Of a stretch of 28,665 nt of DNA, positions 20,904 through 28,665 are shown piece by piece. The first letter of the stretch is position 1. The number at the start of each line of letters is the position of its first letter. This DNA comes from Viridothelium virens. Taxonomy: Eukaryota; Ascomycota; Dothideomycetes; Trypetheliales; Trypetheliaceae. The position numbers were made by a program, and so were the translations under genes. The stretch is taken from assembly GCA_010094025.1 (NCBI GenBank), contig ML991906.1, forward strand, positions 1 through 28,665, read 5' to 3'. The notes beneath the pieces were generated by a model. It was given only the letters and a program-made list of their open reading frames with translations, did not search any database and was not told the DNA's origin.

Positions 20904-22385
20904 AATGACGGCAGGCTTACAAATTGGGTCCAGAATGGAATGAAGCAGTAGACATAAATGCTACTTGATATCCAGGAACTAATTTTCGAGGAAATCTCCG
21001 TCAGGCAAACAGATCGTGTTTGTAAATGGTAAGTTCGCCGGAGGGGTAGAGAAATTGCAAAGAGCAAGCGATTCGGAATGTAGCCGGTTGGGGGACAGCA
21101 AACGCAAAGTAGGGCGGACTCGACAATAAGAAGCCCAGACCTGAACCGACCATTGTGTGATGTGAAGTTGTGGAGGAGGAGGGCAGCAAGGCCAAACAAA
21201 GGCGTGAGGTGTGAGATAGGTGAAGCCCCAGTGAAGGTCACAGTGAGGACCAACTGGTGGAGCCCAGGCGTGGGTGGCACAAGAGCTTCACGCTCAGCTT
21301 TCCCGGTCGTATCGAGGCGCCATCGGCACGAACGTGGATGCTTTTACGGGACTAACTAGGGTGGGCTTGTGTCAGACAGGCAAAAGCCAGCTGCGGACTT
21401 TCATTCTTTATTCTACCACCTAACCACACCCGTCGACCTGCATCTGCAGGTGTGGAGTCCAAAAGTCCCGTGGCAAACCCGCCATTATCATTATTGCCGC
21501 CAGATCCAAATCTACCCGAATCTCCCCAAATGTATGCAAATTTCTCTGGATCTCTGCTACATTGTGTTCGTTTCAAGGCTGCACCGTTGAATCAGGTCCC
21601 CGCGATCGAGTTCCATATATAATCCGCCGGGGGGGAAAGGCACCAAAGGGACAGCGTGCGGACTTGACCACTCGGCGCTCCCGTACCTAGCCGACGGCGT
21701 TGCTCGGCCCGTAGCAATGGTAGCATCGCTGGCAGAATGGCCCACTGCACTGCATTTGAAGCCCGTCTTACAAAGCCTTAGATTTATCCATCAGAAGGGA
21801 AGCCGGTGTCGGTGACCGGGAGAGCAGTGACCTCCAGGTGTCTACGTGGTGGATCGACGATCACGCTCTTTGGATTCTTGGGCGTGAGCCTGACTCGGTT
21901 CCTGGCGGGCATGGAGTGGTGGGAGCGTCTAAGTTGGTCGGTTGATTCTTTATTCGACTCCGTACCCTGTCATGTCGCGCAGGACAGGGAAAGTTGGCAG
22001 GGTTTCGTAGCACCACGTTCTCGGGTGCAGATCGCGCGCTTCCGTTTACGTAGGTGTGAACCTTGCCCATGCACGAGCCATCTAAGCCATCGTTTAATTG
22101 TTCTATGAGAAAGTCATTTACAGGCTTGTCATTTCTCACTAAGTGATTGAAGGTTCTGAGGTTCTGTGAGGTTACGATCTCATGCACCCAATTACAATGA
22201 GGCTGTATATCAGAGACTATTTGTCCCGGCTTGACTGATCGCTAGAAGTGCAAGGAAATGTCCCGTTCCAACCGGTTAGTGCAGCCATCCCAATGCAGTT
22301 CATGCCATCCTACTCCAAGCTTGCTAAAAGGCCCTGTCATGATCATTTGTAGAATGCCACTCGATCATGTAATCAATCGTAGCCA
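20904..22385. other. Intergenic 1.5 kb, ELL promoter side
   Basis: Between the ELL start (20903, -) and the E2 gene's stop (22386, -). A TATATAA-like word lies near 21615-21622 but not near a recognised gene start. Short frames on both strands (such as 20786-21280 and 21352-21576, minus) show no family resemblance. Confidence 0.5.
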
Positions 22386-23047
22386 TTACTGTCCTGCTTC
22401 GTCGTCTGTGATGTCTCGATGTCGCGCTAGAACATGCTTTTTGAACTCGGCCGGATCTTTATCCCAGAGCTCAGCTGCTTGACCGTTGAGTGGACTCGCA
22501 CTTGAAAAGGCTAAGTTTTAGCGAACTTCAAGAAAGATTAAAGAGCCGAACGACACTCACTTGTTGGGTTCGCCCAGGAGACTCTGCAAACTTAGCAGGA
22601 CGCTTTGGACATTGTAGATTGCACTCCACTTGTCCTTCAGAATATCGAGACATATCCTGCCAGAGAAATCGATGTTTGGATGATAGATGGGTGTCTTGAA
22701 GAGTACAGTTGGCGCAGTGTAGGGGTATGTCGAAGGAAAGGCAAAGGAAAGCTTCATCGTGAGACCTGCATAGGGTGTTCCCTCAGGACCGACAATGGTT
22801 GCTGTCCAGTTCAGAAGATTGCCATCGTTTGGAAATGCAGAGATGCCAGGCGTAGAAGCCATCATGAGGGACATCAGTTCGGATTGGAGTCTGTGAATTC
22901 GTAAGTAAATTAGCTGAAGAGAATGACTCTGAATCCAGTGCTGGGCATATACCTCTTTGTAACATTGGCATTCTGGCTGGCTGTGGTCATTGGGCTTGAA
23001 GCCTTCTCATTCATAGTCGCCGGATTTTGACCATGGAGGATATTCAT
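22386..23047 (-). CDS. UBC11: Ubiquitin-conjugating enzyme E2, UBE2C/Ubc11 type
   Basis: Three exons, 23047-22953, 22890-22561 and 22500-22386, give 179 residues. Introns of 62 and 60 bases have GTATAT and GTGAGT donors. The UBC fold is complete: [50 protein letters not shown], the HPN motif (102-104), active-site Cys112 in [30 protein letters not shown], and the C-terminal helix [19 protein letters not shown]. The 30-residue N-terminal extension before TKRLQ and the [12 protein letters not shown] segment mark the UBE2C/Ubc11 class, which works with the anaphase-promoting complex to ubiquitinate mitotic cyclins. The class assignment rests on pattern and is less sure than the E2 assignment. 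The start could also be Met12 (23014). The frame stays open upstream to 23224, but that part has no E2 similarity. Confidence 0.92.
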
Positions 23048-23803
23048 TATGGACGACGGCCCACTAATGGTCGTTTGTCGGTCAGGGATATTGAAAGTTT
23101 TTCGCTTGGTGAGATCGAGACAGTCTTGAAAGAGGTACAACTGAGTCCTCTTACCCTGACGGAATGGAAGTAAGATGGGCAGGTTGTATGAATAGGACTG
23201 CGGCGAACAGAGAATAAGATTCATTTAAAAATGCGTGAGAGACTAGCACTTTTGTTTACAGGGCACGCCATGGCAACGCATTAGGGAAGTGGGGCTAGGG
23301 TCTTGGCTGCCACCGAGAGCGGCAACTCCAACCAAGCCACTTTGCGCGCGTTACCTTCGCGTTCATGAAACCGTTGGAAACGAATCTTTCCTTTTTGCGC
23401 CAAACGCCAGTGGTGACACGCATGCGAAACTCCACTATTTTGCTTGTTGCCAATCGGTGGCGTCTAAGAATTGTTATACCCAGATTTAACCCGGGATCGG
23501 CCGTCCAGACGCTCTCCGCAATTCAAAGTATCCTCTTCAAACCATTTCGCCCAGACCAGTGGTTCTTTTCAGACGAGTCAATGTTGTGGTTCATCGGAAT
23601 ACTCCACGCGCGGACATAGATAGCCCTCTCCGAACATATCCTGGATACAATAGTCCAGTTGCAGCACCAGTGCAGCAAAATACTAAGCAAGCCAGTTGTG
23701 AGCATGCTGCACGCCTACAAACTAGCTCTTCTTGCGTAGCCCCATCGTGACGCTTTTGAGGGACTTGGGCACCCTTTATATCGTTCCTTCCCAGGTCACA
23801 CCT
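23048..23803. other. Intergenic: E2 promoter and PET117 3' region
   Basis: Both neighbours are on the minus strand. No conserved product could be read in the short frames at 23289-23750. Nothing else recognised. Confidence 0.5.
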
Positions 23804-24111
23804 TTAATTAGGTGTGTCTTTGTCTGTAGCCGAGACCGTCTGGATCTTCCGATATTCCTGCTCCAACGCTCGTTGCATTTCGAAATCTGCTTGTCGCTCT
23901 CGTTTCAATCTCTGCTGCTCCATATCGCGAATGACACCGGCATGCATAGCCTGTTATTGTATGAGATGCGGACAGGGTTCGGATCAAGACGAAGTTGCGC
24001 TGAGATACTACTCACTGCCCTCTCTGCTTGCTGGCCATAATGTACGAAGATCACGATACCGATTGCGCCAAGCGTTGTGCCTGCAAGTGTAAGTTTGGCA
24101 GCTTGTGACAT
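23804..24111 (-). CDS. PET117: Cytochrome c oxidase assembly protein PET117
   Basis: Two exons, 24111-24016 and 23950-23804, give 80 residues. The 65-base intron (24015-23951) has a GTGAGT donor and an ACAG acceptor and falls between GQQAERA and AMHAGVIRDMEQQ. The N-terminus MSQAAKLTLAGTTLGAIGIV, followed by IFVHYGQQAERA, is the single hydrophobic segment. MHAGVIRDMEQQRLKRERQ and a Glu/Arg-rich helix follow, the full PET117 pattern. PET117 is a small mitochondrial inner-membrane protein needed to assemble complex IV; in yeast and humans it works with Cox15, coupling heme A synthesis to assembly. The usual family length is met and nothing is missing. It is transcribed divergently from the V-ATPase G gene across a 267-base spacer. 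Confidence 0.95.
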
Positions 24112-24378
24112 TCCTGCACAAGCGGGAACTCAAAGGTTGATAAATTGGGTAAGAAAATTGTGATGGAACTCCGTTAGTGGAGTTATGATTGCATGTTGAA
24201 ATCTCTGGTCATCGGGAAGAGACGAGTACTCCCGTCCGTACAGCAGAGGCGCGCTAGTGGCCATAGGGCTGAGGACTTGGCTTGGACCGGGGTCTTTGCT
24301 ATCACACGGTCCAACTGGCCAACAACTCCGCAAAGCGACAGCTTGCAAAACCTCTCAGACGTATATTCGATAACCAAA
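24112..24378. promoter_or_regulatory. Bidirectional promoter region between PET117 and VMA10
   Basis: A 267-base head-to-head spacer between the start codons of PET117 (24111, -) and V-ATPase subunit G (24379, +). It must contain both 5' leaders and promoters. No clear TATA box is seen. Co-expression of the two genes is plausible but not shown. Confidence 0.6.
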
Positions 24379-25002
24379 ATGGTTCGTATGGCAGAAATCT
24401 AGCTTCAGGGACTTACTAAATCCTAAGTAGTCGGCCCAAAACTCAGCTGGAATCCAGACACTACTCGATGTAGGGCAACCCCATTAAATTAAGCGTTCAC
24501 TGCTAAGTTTGATCAACAGGCCGAGCGGGAAGCCCAGAAGATCGTTCAAAAGGGTATGTACAGTCCTAGATTGATTCTACAGTCATGATCTGATTTCACC
24601 ATTAGCCAGAGAATGTACGACGAATATCACTATGATCAACTGCTTCTTCTGTAGCCATTAACACCGTCTAGACCGAACTAAGCGAGTAAAAGACGCAAGG
24701 AGCGAGGCACAGAAAGAGATAGAAGATTACAGGAAACAAAAGGAAGAAGAATACAAAGCTTTTGAGAAAGAGGTGTGTTGAGACTGGTAACTGCCGGGCG
24801 AAAGTCAAGGTCCTAACGAAAGGCATAGCATTCGAGCGGCAACCAGAAGGCCGAAGATGACGCCAACAAGGACACAGAGGAAAAGCTGAAAGAGATCAAG
24901 GGTATCGGAGATAAGCAGGGCAGTAAAGTCATTGATGATTTGCTTAAGGCAGTATTTGACGTCAAGCCAGAGGTGCCTGACAGGATCGAGGCACCAGCAT
25001 AG
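24379..25002 (+). CDS. VMA10: V-type proton ATPase subunit G, six exons with a 9-base micro-exon
   Basis: Exons 24379-24381, 24431-24469, 24520-24553, 24606-24614, 24672-24772 and 24829-25002 give 119 residues, with phases agreeing at every join. The protein begins MSAQNSAGIQTLLDAEREAQ, the conserved start of fungal subunit G. KIVQKAREYRTKRVKDARSE and a long Lys/Glu-rich coiled-coil follow, ending RIEAPA. Subunit G pairs with subunit E to form the peripheral stalks holding the catalytic V1 head to the vacuolar membrane sector. Exon 1 is just the ATG and needs a GTTCGT donor; the matching acceptor (TAG at 24430) has a good branch site ACTAAAT. Exon 4 is nine bases (ccagagaat) and supplies A-R-E plus the first base of Tyr; without it the conserved KAREYR core is lost. 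Introns are 49, 50, 52, 57 and 56 bases. Confidence 0.93.
24606..24614 (+). other. 9-base micro-exon of VMA10
   Basis: ccagagaat, between an acceptor ccattAG and a donor GTACGA. It is bounded by a 52-base and a 57-base intron and restores the KAREYRTK core of subunit G exactly in frame. Confidence 0.85.
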
Positions 25003-25456
25003 ATGATTGAGGAGCTATTTTTTAAATCTGCATGTACACCTTTGGTTGAATCAAGCGGAAGCCATATTGCTACAGTGCCATTCGAGTGCTGGTACATCCG
25101 AACAAACTTTGAGCATGGTCTACGTGGTACTTACTAGTCACGCTCTCGTGCTCGTCTTATGCAGTTCATTTCCATAGACCTTCCTTTCCAATCCAAATGG
25201 GCGAGCATACCAATGGACCTCAGAAAACAGGATCGGCAGCATCCTTATACTATGGCCGCAATCCAATGTTTCATGGTATTCTGTAAGCTAGAGAGGGAAG
25301 GACAGCTTGAGATAAGATTAGTGACGAAAAATGGCAAGATCCTTGTTGTATCGACGTCAGAGCTCAAAGACCGGTACCGGCTCCGCGCTGAGCTTTTTTG
25401 CTATTAGGTTACCTATCACTCTCCAACATGCGGAAGTGGTATTGCCATCGTCCTCA
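25003..25456. other. Intergenic: VMA10 3' end and lipase promoter
   Basis: 454 bases between two plus-strand genes. If the lipase starts at the in-frame ATG at 25331, its last 126 bases are coding. Another short frame at 25159-25407 is not recognisable. Confidence 0.45.
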
Positions 25457-26913
25457 ATGTTACAAATTTGCACGAGAAAGGCCAAGATTTCTTCCAGAGT
25501 CTCTCTAGCATATAGGATACGCCACGCATGCCTGCATACTTCATCTCTGCGACTAAGGTCAGCTCCAGACCCGCGACTACGCGAGGAGAATTTGATTGAA
25601 GACGCATTTGCAACGATTAGAGACACTTATCGTTCGAGGTACCCTGCCCTTTTACGTGAGATCCAAGGCTGATTGTGTCCTAGAAGCCCCCCGAAATCCT
25701 ATCATTCTTGCCCATGGCCTCCTTGGCTTCGATGAGCTCCACCTCCTGGGGGAGCAGCTCCCAGGGATACAATACTGGAGAGGCATTACAGAAGCGCTAG
25801 CAGCACGAGACATAGAAGTTATTACTGCCACCGTACCACCGTCTGGATCGATAGAGGCAAGAGCACAGAAGCTCGCGGGATGCATTCGGCGCAAGGCTCG
25901 GGGTAAGAGTGTCAACATTATTGGGTAGGACTATCCCGGACTGTCCTGACCGTTCATTTACTATAATGCTAAGAACAAGTAGTCATAGCATGGTACCGGC
26001 TATTCCAAAAATTATGCCAACACAGCTAAACTTTCAGTAGGGGTAGGAATGCATACCAAATACTCAAGCAGGCTGCTAAGCTTGATAGTGGTCTTGATGC
26101 TCGATTTATGATAAGTAGGCTTCGACTTCCAGACGTCAGAGTGCTATCTCTGACTACAATTGCGAGTCCCCACAGAGGTGCGTCCCCTCAGTATACGTAC
26201 GATGCCTTCCCGTCGTTGCTAATTGCTAAAGGTTCTGCATTTGCGGACCATCTCCTCAAGCAAATCGGTCGTAAGACCCCCTGTAGTTTTATAACCTTCT
26301 CGAAGTTGACGACAAAACAGCGACGCAGCTGCCAAGATTGTACAAAGTCCTTGAGTACTTCGGGATCGAGAGTGGCGCATTCAGTCAATTGACTCGTGAA
26401 TACATGCTCAACGAGTTCAACCCAAAGACCCCAGATTTGGATACAGTACGGTGAGCTTTTTCATTTCCAGAGCCCATCGATCTCTGTCAAAGCCCCCAGA
26501 CCAATAACTCAGTAGTTGTTATTCGTATGGGGCTACTGTAGAACCGACACTGCTATCGATGTTTCGGCAATCTCATCGCGTAATCCAAGATATTGAAGGC
26601 CCAAACGACGGCCTGGTCTCCGTTGAGTCTAGTAAATGGGGCGTGTACAAAGGTACTCTTCTTGATGTCAGCCATCTTGACCTCATAAACTGGACAAATC
26701 GGCTGCGTTGGATGATCTGGCACTTGACAGGAAACAAACGAAAGTAAGGTCTAGAGTCCATTGCGCTGAGATCAATAGCTTGCCTGACATGGACCAGTTT
26801 CAACGCTATAGCATTCTACCTGGACATCGCTGGTAGGTTCCACTTTACGACAGCAAAGATAGAAAGCTGACATTCGTGGTACCCTAGACATGCTGGCAAA
26901 AGAGGGCCTTTGA
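25457..26913 (+). CDS. Alpha/beta-hydrolase lipase (Tgl2-like), ten exons
   Basis: Exons 25457-25631, 25684-25924, 25983-25992, 26041-26042, 26089-26177, 26232-26270, 26321-26450, 26516-26743, 26798-26832 and 26888-26913 give 324 residues; all phases agree. HGLLG (69-73) is the oxyanion-hole strand. GHSMGG (139-144) is the nucleophile elbow with Ser141. Asp260 (GPNDGLVS) and His282 (VSHLDLINW) are the likely remaining triad members. PGIQYWRGITEAL and TATVPPSGSIEARA match fungal triacylglycerol lipases; yeast Tgl2 is a mitochondrial relative. Residues 1-34 are rich in Arg, Ser and Leu without acids and look like a mitochondrial presequence, so a mitochondrial location is inferred. An in-frame ATG at 25331 would add 42 residues. 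The first intron needs a GTTCGA donor, which alone gives DTYQAPRNPIIL. The elbow requires a 10-base and a 2-base exon; if this is wrong the gene is broken at its active site. Confidence 0.85.
25983..26042 (+). other. Lipase micro-exon pair: 10 bases, 48-base intron, 2 bases
   Basis: 25983-25992 is tcatagcatg. Intron 25993-26040 has donor GTACCG, branch GCTAAAC and acceptor cagTAG. It is followed by gg (26041-26042), then donor GTAGGA at 26043 with a 46-base intron ending gatAG (26088). Joined, these read G-H-S-M-G-G-L-D, the exact lipase elbow. Confidence 0.6.
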
Positions 26914-27860
26914 TGCTTCCCCGTCCCCCATGCATGAGTGGTGATTGGAAGGCTTCCCCACGGCTCTTACCAAGTTCGTACAATTCGTCAATGTATTTGT
27001 TCTCACAATAAATGCATACAAATTATGCCGATCAAAACGTCCAGTCTTTTGCAAAGTCACATATTTAAAGCTTAAGATCTGCTTTGCGTTTAGTAAGTGT
27101 TGAAATTGTTCATATGGAGAAATGCGAATTAGGGAGCTCTATGACTATGACTTCACTCCTTGGGGTTGAGTCAGTTCCACCTGTCGAGTCTCGAGGTCAA
27201 ATGCCAGCGTATTCTAGAGATCCAAAGCATTGGAATAGGCAATAAAATAAAATTAAGCAAAATAGTAGAGATTTCAAGCTCCTAAGGCATCGATGAAGAG
27301 GATATTACCATCGCTTGGGGAATTGCGTTTGGTCCGAGAATGAAGTAAGTCAAGGTCTGAATTTAGAACCGAATAGTAACCGTCACAAGTTATTCGACGG
27401 GGTATTGACCCTTGAGGTCAATTGGGTACTTGCAGTCAGACTTTGTCCTGGCCTGGATTGATTATTGTTGTTTATCTCAGTAAACTCAGCCTCTAGAATG
27501 AAGAATGCTTGCAGCGCTACGCGCTGCTTGCTAGGGGCCCTGCTTAGTCGGAGTTGTTGATTGGTTTTTATCACGCTTGTGGCTGCGCTATGAAGCGAAC
27601 CAATTAGATGTTGTAATTCGCATTCTTTGTTCTAGAGTCTGAGTTACACTTATTCTGACTTTGCTGTGGATCAAAAATGCTGTAATAAAGCTGAAGGGCT
27701 ATCTTTTAGGCATTAAATTTTGACCCTCCAACCTCCTTCCCTTTATCCAATTTTTACAGCTATCTCTTCATAAGTACCTAAAATAAGCAGGTTTCTGCAT
27801 TCAACTCTCTATGTGCCTTTATTCTTAAGTAATACTAATATCTGTAGGAACCCCTTTTGA
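26914..27860. other. Intergenic, AT-rich, no gene seen
   Basis: About 950 bases with many stops in all frames. A perfect 7-bp hairpin GCAGCGC-tac-GCGCTGC lies at 27511-27527. No RNA gene or mobile element was recognised. Confidence 0.5.
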
Positions 27861-28119
27861 CCTGCCTACCTACCTGCCTACCTACCTGCCTACCTACCTA
27901 CCTATCTACCTAGCTACCTAGCTACCTAGCTACCTAGCTACCTAGCTACCTAGCTACCTACCTGCCTGCCTGCCTGCCTAGCTACCTGCCTACCTAGCTA
28001 TCTGCCTACCTAGCTACCTAGCTACCTACCTAGCTACCTACCTACCTGCCTGCCTGCTTGCCTAGCTACCTGCCTACCTAGCTATCTGCCTACCTAGCTA
28101 CCTAGCTACCTACCTGCTC
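27861..28119. repeat. Degenerate tetranucleotide array (CCTA/CCTG/GCTA)n
   Basis: Nearly uninterrupted four-base periodicity of cctacctg, cctagcta and close variants. A block reading roughly gctacctgcctacctagctatctgcc occurs twice (around 27980-28015 and 28065-28100), so the array has also grown by a larger duplication. No coding potential. Confidence 0.9.
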
Positions 28120-28665
28120 ACACCCACCTAGGCAGAGGTGCGAGACCTACGCAGACACTCACACAGCAACCTACGCAGCGATCTACGCAGCGACCTACAC
28201 AGCGACTTACGCAGAGACCCACGCAAAGATCTACGCAGAGACCTACGCAGAGACCTACGCAGAGACCTACATAGAGACCTACATAGAGACCTACGCAGAG
28301 GTATAAGACCTAGCTAGGGACCTCTGCGCAGACCTTTCATCTCTACGCAGGTTTCACACCTCTAGCTAGATCTCGCACCTCTGCCTAGGTCTCTATGTAG
28401 GTCTCTATGTAGGTCTCTGCGTAGGTCTCTGCGTAGGTCTCTGCGTAGATCTTTGCGTAGGTCTCTGCGTAAGTCGCTGCGTAGGTCGCTGTGTAGGTCG
28501 CTGCGTAGGTCTCTACGTAAGTCGCTGCGTAGGTCGCTGTGTAGGTCGCTGCGTAGGTCGCTGCGTAGATCGCTGCGTAGGTTGCTGTGTGAGTGTCTGC
28601 GTAGGTCTCGCACCTCTGCCTAGGTGGGTGTGAGCAGGTAGGTAGCTAGGTAGCTAGGTAGGCAG
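28086..28665. repeat. Large imperfect palindrome of 12-base units at the window end
   Basis: The left arm (28086 to about 28317) is the reverse complement of the right arm (about 28362 to 28665), around a spacer of about 44 bases. Both arms carry ctgctcacacccacctaggc, a linker gacactcacacagcaac, and tandem 12-base units of the form gacctacgcaga, gacctacgcagc and gacctacataga. The right arm is longer by about six units. The left arm continues leftward into the tetranucleotide array, and the right arm shows the same array beginning at the last bases, so the palindrome probably continues past the window. No TTAGGG telomere repeat is present. The 83-codon minus frame at 28362-28613 (RSDLRSDL) is a by-product of the 12-base period. 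Confidence 0.92.

Noticed and set aside
22907-23224. N-terminal extension of the E2 up to 23224
   Set aside because: The frame is open but has no E2 or targeting features; the ATG at 23047 gives a family-like length.
24813-25097. 94-codon minus ORF
   Set aside because: Antisense of the last VMA10 exon, which is conserved in the plus frame.
25993-26071. Alternative single lipase intron 25993-26071
   Set aside because: It keeps the frame, but it replaces the Gly-Gly after the catalytic serine with A-A-K-L-D-S and breaks the GxSxG motif. Kept only as a fallback to test by cDNA.
25457-26913. Lipase locus as a frameshifted pseudogene
   Set aside because: At first the frames did not join before NPIILAHG or after GHSM. 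A GTTCGA donor at 25632 and the 10- and 2-base exons resolve both points without any base change, and every downstream exon is intact.
28362-28613. ORF made of RSDL/RRDL repeats
   Set aside because: Direct translation of 12-base units in the palindrome; no non-repeat part, no start context.
27861-28665. Telomere or CRISPR-like array
   Set aside because: No TTAGGG/CCCTAA repeats are present, and the repeats are contiguous or inverted without unique spacers.

Overview
The window is nuclear DNA of a filamentous ascomycete (Pezizomycotina; a Dothideomycete-like fungus is my guess, with low confidence at class level). The signs are protein-coding genes split by many 45-140 base GT...AG introns with CTAAC/CTGAC-like branch points, typical ascomycete housekeeping families, and gene spacing of 0.3-3 kb. 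No tRNA, rRNA, CRISPR array or intact transposon was seen. Several genes are invisible as long ORFs and were found only by joining short exons; exon coordinates are in each entry.

Layout. 1-663 is the 3' end of a secreted-type protein with a Gly/Ser/Asn/Pro minisatellite. 1501-2776 (-) is a Rax1-type RGS membrane protein. 3974-4796 (-) is a 2-oxoglutarate/Fe(II) dioxygenase. 5981-6619 (+) is a membrane-anchored cupin. A gene-poor stretch follows (6620-9657), then a fungal GT2 polysaccharide synthase-like glycosyltransferase (9658-11189, +), then a second gene-poor stretch (11190-14536). Next come RMD1/Sif2-like DUF155 (14537-16720, -), a small four-exon DUF2237 gene (17044-17777, -) and RNA polymerase II elongation factor ELL (18203-20903, -). 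A compact block holds a UBE2C/Ubc11-type E2 (22386-23047, -), PET117 (23804-24111, -), V-ATPase subunit G (24379-25002, +) and a ten-exon alpha/beta-hydrolase lipase (25457-26913, +). From about 27861 to the end there is tetranucleotide low-complexity DNA that runs into a large imperfect palindrome built of 12-base units.

The genes do not form one pathway; most are conserved single-copy cell functions (polarity, mitochondrial cytochrome oxidase assembly, vacuolar proton pumping, ubiquitination, transcription elongation). The GT2 gene and the repeat-rich secreted protein are the two surface-related genes.

The most striking features are at the level of gene structure. The catalytic-serine elbow of the lipase can be rebuilt only through a 10-base exon followed by a 2-base exon, or an equivalent stepwise twin-intron. 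The V-ATPase G gene has an ATG-only first exon and a 9-base micro-exon. Both genes need an unusual GTTCG donor. The right end of the window is a fold-back repeat that may mark an assembly or chromosome-structural boundary.
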